Shown here piece by piece: positions 8,908 to 17,396 of a stretch of 64,000 bases of DNA. The stretch covers positions 1-64,000 of the forward strand of contig CAWIOF010000001.1 in assembly GCA_963837715.1 (NCBI GenBank). The letters are read 5' to 3'. This DNA is from JANYLB01 sp963837715. GTDB taxonomy: Bacteria; Actinomycetota; Acidimicrobiia; IMCC26256; JANYLB01. A model generated the notes under the pieces. That model worked only from the letters and a program-made list of their open reading frames with translations. It did not search any database and was not told the origin of the DNA. Within the stretch, counting starts at the first letter, position 1; the number at the start of each line of letters is the position of its first letter. A program made the translations under genes and the position numbers.

Positions 8908-11900
8908 TCACTGCGCTCGGCGTGCGAGCGGGACCTCCGGGACCTGCCGCACGCCGAGTCGCGTGAGGATCACCGTCCGCTCGGTGGCGGCATCGGGATC
9001 GCCGGTGAACTGCGCGATCGCGTCGAGGGTGAGCGCGACCTCGTAGTCGGCTTCCTGCTCGCGGGCCGACGCGAGGCTCGCCTGGAACGCGGCAATCGCG
9101 TCGTCCCTCGCGCCCTGTTGCGCGTGCGCGTACCCCCGGACCCGCAGCAACAGGGGTTCCTCGGATCCGTCGTCGTCGGCGGCCTGCGTCCGAGCCGCGA
9201 GTTCGAGCGCAGCTTCGGGGTCACCCGCGAGCACGAGCGCGTGGGAGGAGAGCGCGTCCACGTGGAGACTGTCGGTGGGGAGCTCGGCCGCGGCGAACTC
9301 GCGTCGCGCTTCGTCGAAGCGTGCGAAGGCAGCGTCGAAATCGCCCCGGCGGGCGGCGACCCGTCCGAGCACGCTGCACGAGAACCCGATCATGTACCCG
9401 TAGCGCGACGCCCGGAACACCCGCAGCGCGTCGAGCATCTTCTCCTCGGCGGCGTCGAGGTGGCCCTGATCGGCGAGGACCTCGGCGATGTTCGCGCTGG
9501 CCGTCGCGGCGTTGATCACGTCGCCGGTCCGGAGCTCGAGCGCCTGTGACCGCTCGTAGTACCCGACCGCCTCCTCCCACTGCCCCCGCCAGTAGGCGAA
9601 GACCCCGAGGTTGTTCAGCACGCCGGCCTGACCGCTCAGGTCGTCGAGCTCCTCGTAGAGCTCCAGTGCCCGGGCGGAATAGGTCGCGCGGTCGCGTTGA
9701 CCGAGCCGCACGTAGGCCCAGTCGAGGGTGAGGCAGGCGTGGGCCTCGGCTTCCTTGTCGTCCGACCCGACCGCTTCTTCGATCGCGCGTTCACACCACG
9801 TGATCGCCTCGGTCGCCCGACCCTGGGCCTGGCGGATCATCCCGAACCACGACGCGAGCTGGGCCCGGCACCGACCCGCGACCGGCCCCGAGATCCCTTC
9901 GAGCACATTCAGGCCCTTGCGGATCCAGCGGATCGACTCCGAGTAGCGACCGGTGCGTTCCGGGATCCACGCCTCCTTGAGGAAGAGGCCGGCTTCGTGG
10001 ACGGGATCGTCGTGCACGAGCCGGCGGGCGGCGCGGTAGGCCGCGACCGCGCCGTCGTACACGCCGCTGCGTTCGCGCACGTCGCCGAGCAGTTCCCACA
10101 CGTCGGCGGTGGCGTGGGCGGGCAGCTCGGGCAGCCGCTTCGCCGCGGCCAGCGCCCGTTCGAACAAGGCCGCGGCGTCGACGTTCGCGTACTTGTCGTG
10201 GGCGCGGCGCCCGGCGAGGCACGCGTACCGCCACGCGTCGGGATACGCCTGCGCGGAGAAGAAGTGGAACGACAGCAGCTCCGCTTCGGTCTCGACCCGG
10301 TCGTCGAGGGTGTGCTCGAGCATCCGCGCCGCCCGTCCGTGCAGCTCCCGCCGCCGCCGGTACGACAGCTCTTCGTAGGCGGAGTCGCGGATGAGCGCGT
10401 GGCGGAACCGGGCTCGGGCCGAGCCCTCGAGCTCGACGAAGTCGGCCAGCTCGGCCCAGGTGCGTTGATCGGGGACCGCGAGCTCGTCGGCGAGGAGCGC
10501 TTCGAGGTCGCGCAGGGAGAAGCTGCGTCCGAGCACCGCCGCGTACCGCAGCAGGCGCCGATGCCCGGGCGCGAGGCGATCGATCTGCGCGGTCACGAGC
10601 GCGTCGATCGAGTCGGGGAGCGAACCGTCGTCGGGGGTGCCGTCGGTCGAGCTGTCGCGCACCACCCGGAGCAGCTCGGTGAGGAACAGGGGGTTCCCCT
10701 CGGCGCGCGAGGTGAGCGCTTCCACCTGGTGGGGCAGGAGCGGCGCATCTTCGGTCGCGCGCACCAGGGCCTCGACGCTCGCCGGTTCGGAGAGCGGCCC
10801 GAGCTCGAGCATGATGGCCTCACCGATCGGCGGTGCATCGGCGATGCGGGTGCAGGCGACGAGCCACGGAACGCCCTCGGTCTTCGTCACCAGGAGCTCG
10901 ACGAGCTCCCGCGACGCTTCGTCGATCCATTGGGTGTCTTCGAACACGAGGATGGTCGGCCGCGTGAGCCGGGCGTCGAGGAACGCGGCCGTGGCTTCGG
11001 CGGTGCGTTCGCGCCGGAACCTCGGGGCGAGGGTCGCGGTCTCCTCGGTGTCGGGCAGACCCAGGTCGAGCAGACCGCCGAGCAGCGGGAGCCACGGTTC
11101 GAGATGGGGTGCATCGGCGCGCACCGCCTCGGTGAGTCGCGTGGCGATGGCTTCGGGTGCCGCGTCTTCGGGGAGCTCGAGCACGCGGTGCAGCAGCCAC
11201 CACAGCGCCGCGTACGGCGTGCTCGCTTCGTACGGCTCACAGGTCACGACCAACGCCCGGAAGTCGGCGGCCTGTGTCTCGAGCTCGGCCACGAGCCGCG
11301 ACTTGCCGATTCCCTGGTCTCCTACGATCTCCACCACGGACCCGGCCCCGGCTCGGGCCGCGGTCAACATCACGTCGAGGGTGTGCATCTCGGCGTCGCG
11401 GCCCACGAACGGGAGCTGGTGGCCCGCACCCGTGACCGCGCCGGTTCGGGCCCGTCGGGCCCCCACCACGGAGAACGCGTGCACCGGTGCCCGCTTGCCC
11501 TTCAGCTGCATGGGCGGCAACGCCTCGGCGGCAAAGGTCGGCGACCGGTCGAGCACGTCGGCGGTCGTGATGATCTGGCCGGAGTCGGCCTTGCCCATCA
11601 GCCGGGCGGCCATGTTCACCGTGTCGCCCATGACCGTGTACGTGCGGCGGTACTCGGGCCCGACGTCGCCGGCGAAGACCGGGCCGCGGTGGACGCCGAT
11701 CCGCACGGGGAGCTCGGTCCCGGCATCGATGATGCGCATCGCCGTGGCGAGCATCCGCTCCTCGGCCTGACCGAGCGCCCGAGGTGCTCCCGAGGCGAGC
11801 ATCAACTTGCCGCCGTCGCCGTCGACGTCGGTGGCGAGCAGGGCCACACCATGCTGCTCGGACGCGTCCTGCACCGTCGTGACGAGCTCTTCGAGCGCAC

Positions 11901-12720
11901 TCGCGGTTCGTTCCGGGCCCTGCTGCGCGAGGAACGCGTCGACGCCGTCGAAGTGCACGAACGCCACGGTGACCGTGCGGTGCTCCGGTTCCTGGCCGCC
12001 GCCGAGGGCGTGGTTGCGCACCTCGGTCGGCACGTAGGCACCGAGATCGATCCCCGCCAACGGGGGGATGGGTGGCAGGCCCGCGGGCGGGACGCCCTTC
12101 GGCGCGCGGGCCAGCAGCACGCCCGGACCGAACGGCATGCCGTGGGACCGGTCGGGGAGCGCGGCGGCGGTGTCGGGACTCAGCACGATCCGCCCCGCCG
12201 TCGCGGCGCCCTCCATGGCGACGACGGTGCTCGCGGCTTCGCCGACCACGATCAGCTCCCGGCTCGATCCGCCGACGAGGAAGCAGTGGAACGTGTCGGT
12301 GTGCAGGCCGACCGACATCCGCAGCGTGACGTTGCCGGCCGGCGTCACGAACTTGCCCGCGGTCCGGAGTCGAGTCCGCATCCCCGCCGCACTCCGGGCC
12401 GCCCGCACGACGTGGTCTTCGCCCGTGAAGAGCAGGAAGAGCGCGTCGCCACCGAACTTCACGAGGCCGCCACCGTCTTCGTACACGATCTCGAGCAGCT
12501 CCGCGAAGCACGTCCCGATCGATTCGGTGACCTCTTCGGCTCCCAGTCGACCGAGTCGGGCGAGCCGCTCGGACATCTTGGTGAAGCCCGAGAGGTCGGC
12601 GAACACGAACGTGCCGTCGATCGCCTTCCAGCGCGTCGCGGGTTCGTCGTGCACCCAGTCGAGCACGAGACGCGGAAGGTACGGTCGTAGCACCGTCGTG
12701 TCGACGGTCTCGCTGCTCAT
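8908..12720 (-). CDS. Double class III cyclase - AAA ATPase - TPR signalling protein
   Basis: A 1,270-residue cytoplasmic regulator. Two nucleotidyl cyclase domains come first: one at about 20-175 (FVFADLSGFTKMSERL, LVKFGGDALFLLF) and a second at about 225-385 (VAFVHFDGVDAFLAQ, VMGDTVNMAARLMG). A STAND-type ATPase follows, with Walker A GDQGIGKS near 465 and Walker B TILVFEDTQWID near 590. TPR-like helices fill 850-1270 (LNNLGVFAYWRGQWEEAVGY). Such proteins are thought to link ligand or protein sensing to cAMP production; whether both cyclase domains are active cannot be told. The frame is open 50 residues further upstream, but ATG 12720 has GGAGG in front and begins the conserved part. It is probably co-transcribed with the minus-strand genes upstream. 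Confidence 0.85.
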   Translation of the reverse strand: MSSETVDTTVLRPYLPRLVLDWVHDEPATRWKAIDGTFVFADLSGFTKMSERLARLGRLGAEEVTESIGTCFAELLEIVYEDGGGLVKFGGDALFLLFTGEDHVVRAARSAAGMRTRLRTAGKFVTPAGNVTLRMSVGLHTDTFHCFLVGGSSRELIVVGEAASTVVAMEGAATAGRIVLSPDTAAALPDRSHGMPFGPGVLLARAPKGVPPAGLPPIPPLAGIDLGAYVPTEVRNHALGGGQEPEHRTVTVAFVHFDGVDAFLAQQGPERTASALEELVTTVQDASEQHGVALLATDVDGDGGKLMLASGAPRALGQAEERMLATAMRIIDAGTELPVRIGVHRGPVFAGDVGPEYRRTYTVMGDTVNMAARLMGKADSGQIITTADVLDRSPTFAAEALPPMQLKGKRAPVHAFSVVGARRARTGAVTGAGHQLPFVGRDAEMHTLDVMLTAARAGAGSVVEIVGDQGIGKSRLVAELETQAADFRALVVTCEPYEASTPYAALWWLLHRVLELPEDAAPEAIATRLTEAVRADAPHLEPWLPLLGGLLDLGLPDTEETATLAPRFRRERTAEATAAFLDARLTRPTILVFEDTQWIDEASRELVELLVTKTEGVPWLVACTRIADAPPIGEAIMLELGPLSEPASVEALVRATEDAPLLPHQVEALTSRAEGNPLFLTELLRVVRDSSTDGTPDDGSLPDSIDALVTAQIDRLAPGHRRLLRYAAVLGRSFSLRDLEALLADELAVPDQRTWAELADFVELEGSARARFRHALIRDSAYEELSYRRRRELHGRAARMLEHTLDDRVETEAELLSFHFFSAQAYPDAWRYACLAGRRAHDKYANVDAAALFERALAAAKRLPELPAHATADVWELLGDVRERSGVYDGAVAAYRAARRLVHDDPVHEAGLFLKEAWIPERTGRYSESIRWIRKGLNVLEGISGPVAGRCRAQLASWFGMIRQAQGRATEAITWCERAIEEAVGSDDKEAEAHACLTLDWAYVRLGQRDRATYSARALELYEELDDLSGQAGVLNNLGVFAYWRGQWEEAVGYYERSQALELRTGDVINAATASANIAEVLADQGHLDAAEEKMLDALRVFRASRYGYMIGFSCSVLGRVAARRGDFDAAFARFDEARREFAAAELPTDSLHVDALSSHALVLAGDPEAALELAARTQAADDDGSEEPLLLRVRGYAHAQQGARDDAIAAFQASLASAREQEADYEVALTLDAIAQFTGDPDAATERTVILTRLGVRQVPEVPLARRAQ

Positions 12721-12784
12721 CTGCCTCCGCTCGCCGTTCCGGAGGGGTGACCTGCCGTGGCAGACCCGGTCAGAGCATCGTAGG

Positions 12785-13924
12785 TCAGTGGTCGCGGAGG
12801 ATCCTGCGGAGCGTCTCGGTGAGGTCGTCGTCGGGTCCGAGGCGGGGGCTGCACCACTCGAGCAGCTCACGCGCCACGGTGCGGGCGGCTTCGTACTCGT
12901 CGTTCTGGAGGTATCCGGCCGCCAGGCCGATCCCGGCGTGTGCGACCTCGCGGGGCGCCGTGTCGAGGAGGTACCGACTGCGCTCGAGGTGCTGACGCGA
13001 CACCGCCACGGCTTCGGTGGGTCGGTCGGCGCGCCGGAGCAGTCGGGCGAGCACCCCGTAGCCGCCGAGGGTCAGTGGGTGATCGGGGCCGAGCTCCAAC
13101 TCACACGTCCACACCGCGGCGGCGGCGAGGTCGGTCGCCCGGGTGTGCTCGCCGAGCGCGCTGGCGGAGTCGGCTGCAGTGAGCCGCAGGTCGACGGAGC
13201 ACGGGTCGTCGGGTCCGAGGGCGTCGTCGAGATCGGTGAGCAGGTCGTCGGCGAGCTCGAGCACGCGGTCGTGGGCTCCCGCCATGTGTGCGCTGCTCGC
13301 GAGCACGTAGAGGTGGCGCAGCCGGTCGGTGTCGTGGCGGTCGAGCGCCGACGACCACCGCACCGCGAGCTCGGCGTGGTGGAGTGCCTGGGTCACGTTC
13401 GGGACGTCGAGCGCATGCGCGGCGATGGCGCTCGCGGCCTCGGCCGCGTGCTCGCTGCCCGATGCGAGCCCTTCGGCGGCCAGGGCGACGTGGACCGACA
13501 TCACCGATTCCCAGGCCACGTCGGGATCGGCGAGGTCGGCGAAGCGCTGGAACGCGGCGTCGACGAACGCACATCGCAACGCATCGCGTGCGTCGTCGGT
13601 GAACGGTGCGACGCCCGCGGCGCGCGCGAGCCGGTCGAGGCGCCGATCGAGCGGACGGAGCGCCGCGTAGACGCGCATCGGATCGAGCCGGGCCACCCAG
13701 CGCAGGGTCGACAGCAGCGCTTCGGCGTGCGCGGAGGGATCCGATCCCGCTGCGGCCTCGGCGACGCCCTGATCGGCGAGCGCGGCGCCGAGCGCGTCGG
13801 GCACGGTGGCCCGCACCCGCCGGACGAGCGTGGTGACGCGCGCAGGAGTGTTGCGGCGGGTCCGGGCGTCGAGGTAACCGATGGCGTCGAACCGGCGGGC
13901 GAGCGAGGCGACGTCTGCGGTCAT
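12785..13924 (-). CDS. Helical-repeat (TPR-like) hypothetical protein
   Basis: A 379-residue soluble, alanine-rich protein made almost entirely of amphipathic helices, for example HHAELAVRWSSALDRHDTDR, TRATDLAAAAVWTCELELG and EAVAVSRQHLERSRYLLDT. The spacing suggests degenerate tetratricopeptide repeats, similar to the C-terminal part of the cyclase downstream. No enzyme motif is visible. It lies between the GGDEF gene (47 bp upstream) and the cyclase gene (64 bp downstream), all on the minus strand, so a role as a signalling scaffold is plausible but inferred from position only. Confidence 0.65.
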   Translation of the reverse strand: MTADVASLARRFDAIGYLDARTRRNTPARVTTLVRRVRATVPDALGAALADQGVAEAAAGSDPSAHAEALLSTLRWVARLDPMRVYAALRPLDRRLDRLARAAGVAPFTDDARDALRCAFVDAAFQRFADLADPDVAWESVMSVHVALAAEGLASGSEHAAEAASAIAAHALDVPNVTQALHHAELAVRWSSALDRHDTDRLRHLYVLASSAHMAGAHDRVLELADDLLTDLDDALGPDDPCSVDLRLTAADSASALGEHTRATDLAAAAVWTCELELGPDHPLTLGGYGVLARLLRRADRPTEAVAVSRQHLERSRYLLDTAPREVAHAGIGLAAGYLQNDEYEAARTVARELLEWCSPRLGPDDDLTETLRRILRDH

Positions 13925-13971
13925 GGCACGAACTGTACGCCGAGGGTGGGACACCCGATCCCGTGGTTCGA

Positions 13972-15657
13972 TCAGTGCACGTCGGCGTGGGCGGCGCCGT
14001 CCCGTTCGGTCGGTTCGTTCGCCCGGACGACCCGGTTCCGACCCGACCGCTTTGCGTTGTACAGGGCCGAGTCGGCCTCGGCGACCACCTCGTCGAAGCT
14101 GGTGTCGGTGCCGCCGGGTGCCAGCCCGAAGCTCACGGTGAAGGCGGGGACCGCGCCACTGGCGAGCGCGAGCGCGAGTTGTTCCCGCACCCGTTCCATC
14201 ACTGCGACGGCGTCGTCGACCGAACAGTCGGGGAGCACGATGAGGAACTCCTCGCCGCCGAACCGCGCCGGGATGTCGGCCGGGCGGATCGAATCTCGGA
14301 GCACGCGCGCGAACAGCCGCAGCGAGCGGTCGCCCGTCTCGTGACCGTGGGTGTCGTTCAGGTCCTTGAACTGGTCGAGGTCGCCGTAGGCGACCACGTA
14401 GGGCGTCCCGCTCGCAGTGAGATCGCGGACACGGTTCTCGAGGCTGCGCCGGTTGAGGAGACCCGTGAGCGGGTCGGTGCGCGCCTGCGACTCGCTGTCG
14501 CGGAACGCGCGGATCATGCCGACCCGGTCGCCCGCCTTGCGCGCGACGAGCTCGACATCGCTGATGGTGCGGTTCGACGGCGGGTGCGCGTCCGGCGCGC
14601 CGATGTGCACGACGCCGATGGCCTGGCTGCCGACCGTCACCGGCACGCACAGCGCCGCCTGCGGCTGGCCGAGCGCGCGCAGGTGGGGGCAGGCGTCGAG
14701 ATCGCCGCTGCTCGGGAACACGAGCGTCGCGCCGCGGTGCGCCGCAGGACAGTCGTCGGGGGTGGTCACCCCGCACCCTTCGGCATCGGGGTCGGTGCTG
14801 ACGATCCGTTGGAAGTGCGCGCGGCTCGAGTCGGCGAGGAGGAGCTCGGCGGTCTCGTCGGCGACCACCTCGGCCAACGCCTGCCCGACGATCTCGAACG
14901 CGCCTTCTTCGACCTTCGCCATGTCGAGGGCCCGCCCGATCCGAGCGTCGAACTCGTTGCGCCGGGCGCTCTCCTCGCGTTCGTGCTCCTGGCGCCGCAA
15001 CATCGTCTCCTGGCGCCGGACCGATCGCGCGCAGAGGTACGTCACGATGAAGCCCAGGATGAGTGTGAGTGCCACCACGAGCGGCGCGAACGCACCCGCC
15101 GACTCCATGGTCGCCCGCTCCGAGCTGATCGCCCGCTCGAGCGCGGCCACGTCGGCGCGTCGCAGCGCGGTCGCGACGGCGATCTCCTCGTCGACCGCGG
15201 CGAGGTCGGTGTCGAGGTCCACGTTGCCGGGCACCGGCGCGCCGGGTGGTGCGTTGATGATCGCGAGGCCGGCGGCCTTTCCCGAGTCGTCGGCGTTCGC
15301 CTGGGCCTCGTCGAACCGGGCCCGGAGCGCCCGCTCACCGGGCAGCCGGGGCTCGAACCTCCGGTAGTCCTCCCACTTCGAAGCAGCGGTCGCCGACGAC
15401 TTCACCGCGCGCTGGAGCAGGGTGACCCGCTGGGTGGCGTCGGGCGAGCGGGCGGCATCGGTGAGCGCGAGGCGCGTCGCAACGAGCTCGTCGTCGACGA
15501 CCGTGAGCAGCTGCTGCTGGGGGACGTCGCGTCGTTCGATGGTCCGCAGGTTCGACAACTCGTCACCCATGCGCAGGTTCATGACCACGACCACGGCGAG
15601 GCTCCCGAGCGCGAAGGTCGCGCCGACGAGCCAGACCTTGTGGTGTGCGCGCAGCAT
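13972..15657 (-). CDS. Membrane diguanylate cyclase (GAF-GGDEF)
   Basis: A 561-residue membrane sensor that should make cyclic di-GMP from two GTP. Transmembrane segments at about 8-26 and 190-210 enclose an extracytoplasmic helical sensor region. A GAF-like domain spans about 240-385, and a GGDEF domain fills the rest. The active-site loop is canonical (RFGGEEFLIVL near 468). An RPAD sequence five residues before GGEEF is the inhibitory I-site, so product feedback is expected. The GAF part holds several cysteines (EGCGVTTPDDCPAAH, DLDACPHL), perhaps for metal or redox sensing. The start ATG at 15657 has AGGAGAGG upstream. Confidence 0.9.
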   Translation of the reverse strand: MLRAHHKVWLVGATFALGSLAVVVVMNLRMGDELSNLRTIERRDVPQQQLLTVVDDELVATRLALTDAARSPDATQRVTLLQRAVKSSATAASKWEDYRRFEPRLPGERALRARFDEAQANADDSGKAAGLAIINAPPGAPVPGNVDLDTDLAAVDEEIAVATALRRADVAALERAISSERATMESAGAFAPLVVALTLILGFIVTYLCARSVRRQETMLRRQEHEREESARRNEFDARIGRALDMAKVEEGAFEIVGQALAEVVADETAELLLADSSRAHFQRIVSTDPDAEGCGVTTPDDCPAAHRGATLVFPSSGDLDACPHLRALGQPQAALCVPVTVGSQAIGVVHIGAPDAHPPSNRTISDVELVARKAGDRVGMIRAFRDSESQARTDPLTGLLNRRSLENRVRDLTASGTPYVVAYGDLDQFKDLNDTHGHETGDRSLRLFARVLRDSIRPADIPARFGGEEFLIVLPDCSVDDAVAVMERVREQLALALASGAVPAFTVSFGLAPGGTDTSFDEVVAEADSALYNAKRSGRNRVVRANEPTERDGAAHADVH

Positions 15658-15737
15658 GGGGATCGCCTCTCCTGGTGGGACGCGCGCGCTATCGACGGGT
15701 TCCGTTGCCCGGTTGAGCAGTTTCGGGCAGGACTGTC

Positions 15738-17208
15738 TCAGATGAGGGGATCTACACCTTGTGCGGCCACGACTGCCCGTTCGGCGTCGGCCGGCGCGTG
15801 CTCGAGGTGCGACTCCGCGTCGAACACGACGGTCGGCCGGGTGGCGGGATCGTGGGCCGGCCAGGCCAGCTCCGGGGTCGACGGATCGCCCGTGTGGGCG
15901 AACGCCGCCCACGCAGCCAGCATCCGGTCGCCGACGCGGTCGGCATCGGGTCCCGATCCGGTGAACTTCTCGATCCCGGCGCGGCCCTGCACCCCGAACA
16001 CGAACGCGATCTCGAGCGCGTGGCAGGCGCCGAGCCAGCCCCCCATCGCCGGAGAACGCCAGTCGAATCGGTAGACGTACGTCGACGGCTGGTGCGTCGC
16101 GTGGGCGTCGGCATCGGCGAGCACCGGGGCCCGGAAGAAGCGGTCCGTCTCGATCGCGAACCAGAGGTCGTTCGCCGCAGTGCTCTCGCCGCGCTCGCCC
16201 CGCGCCCGCCGGAACGTCGCGATCACGTCGTCGGCGCCGGCGCCGAGCGTGCGTTCGACCCGGCGCTGCAATCCGGCATCGTCGAGATCCCGGGCCCGTG
16301 GATCGCCGGGCGCCCAGAGCCGCCATTCGTCGGCGTTGGTCCCGAAGATCATCGGGATGTCGGCCGCGGCACCGGCGGCGCGTGCGTCGAGCGCCCGTTC
16401 GGTGACGACGGCACCGTCGACGGTCGGCACGAACGCGAACGGGAGCCGGCTGCGCGTCTCGACTGTGGCCTGCGCGGTGAGGAGCTCGGCGACCGGCAGG
16501 TCGCGTAACGCACCCACACGGTCGACGCCGGCGGCCGCGGCGAGGTCCTCGGCTCGTCGCGCCGACCTCGCCATCGGCGTCGCCACCCCGGCACCGCTCT
16601 GCGCTATCGCGCGGTGGAAGAGCCCGCGCGCCGGCGGCGACACGGTGAGCAGCGCCACCGAGGTCCCGCCCGCGGACTCTCCGAAGATCGTGACGTTGCC
16701 GGGATCGCCTCCGAAGCCTGCGATGTTGTCGCGCACCCACCGCAGCGCGGCGATCTGGTCGAGGAGGCCGTGGTTCGCGCCGAGGTCGGGATGCGCGAGG
16801 AACCCGAGGGCCCCGAGCCGGTAGTTGATCGTGACCACGACCACGTCGCCGCGCGCGGAGAGCGGGGCCGCGTCGTAGAGGAGGTGCGCGGCACCGCCCT
16901 GTCGGAAGCCGCCTCCGTGGATCCACACCATCACCGGCCGCGTCGCGTCGGGGTCGGGGGTCCACACGTTGAGCGAGAGGCAGTCCTCGGAGTACCCGAC
17001 CTCGGTGCGGAGGCGGAGCTCGCCCGGGATCTGCGGGCACATCGGCCCGTAGGTGCCGGCGGCGCGGACGCCGGCCCAGGGTGCTGCGGGTTCCGGCTCC
17101 GCGAACCGCGCCGCGCGTGCGTACGGGATTCCCAGGAACGCAGCGCCGCCCTCGGCCGGGGTCTCCCTGTACCGCGCCGCACTCGGTCGGGACGATCAGA
17201 TCATGCAT
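15738..17208 (-). CDS. Type B carboxylesterase (one frameshift)
   Basis: An esterase of the carboxylesterase/lipase family, about 485 residues after correction. Visible landmarks are FLGIPYARAARF, the oxyanion-hole region VMVWIHGGGFRQGG, EDCLSLNVW, the nucleophile FGESAGG, the acid region FGTNADEW and the histidine in GACHALEIAF. The N-terminal MHDLIVPTECGAVQ lies in a different frame from the rest; a one-base change in the CCC run at 17165-17167 joins them. The longest single open frame begins only at 17042 and would miss the conserved N-terminus. A TATCCT box six bases before ATG 17208 supports the start. No signal peptide is visible. It heads a minus-strand gene run towards the GGDEF gene. 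Confidence 0.85.
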
Positions 17209-17214
17209 ACCGTG

Positions 17215-17220
17215 AGGATA
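17215..17220 (-). promoter_or_regulatory. -10 box, leaderless start of carboxylesterase
   Basis: TATCCT on the minus strand is separated by six bases from ATG 17208. It probably drives the esterase-GGDEF-TPR-cyclase run as a leaderless transcript. Confidence 0.55.
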
Positions 17221-17330
17221 CGGCCGCGGTTCGACGCAGAGAGCGAGGGGTCGACACGGAGCGCGCGAAAAGTGGCCCCCGCTGGGTGACGATTCGTCGA
17301 AAAGTTCGATTCTCTCCTCACTGGGCGTGG

Positions 17331-17357
17331 TTGCACGCGTGAGATCGCGCCTAGGTT
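17331..17357 (+). promoter_or_regulatory. Putative promoter of DUF11 surface protein
   Basis: TTGCAC (17331-17336) and TAGGTT (17352-17357) are 15 bp apart, somewhat short. They precede a leader with a GGGAGGA ribosome site before ATG 17397. Divergent from the esterase promoter. Confidence 0.35.
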
Positions 17358-17396
17358 CTCCCGGGTTCGGGCTGGCACGGTGGGAGGACATTCGTC

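Noticed and set aside
9697..12690. A 997-residue plus-strand open frame opposite the cyclase gene
   Set aside because: The composition is that of an antisense frame, and the minus strand encodes clear cyclase, Walker and TPR motifs.
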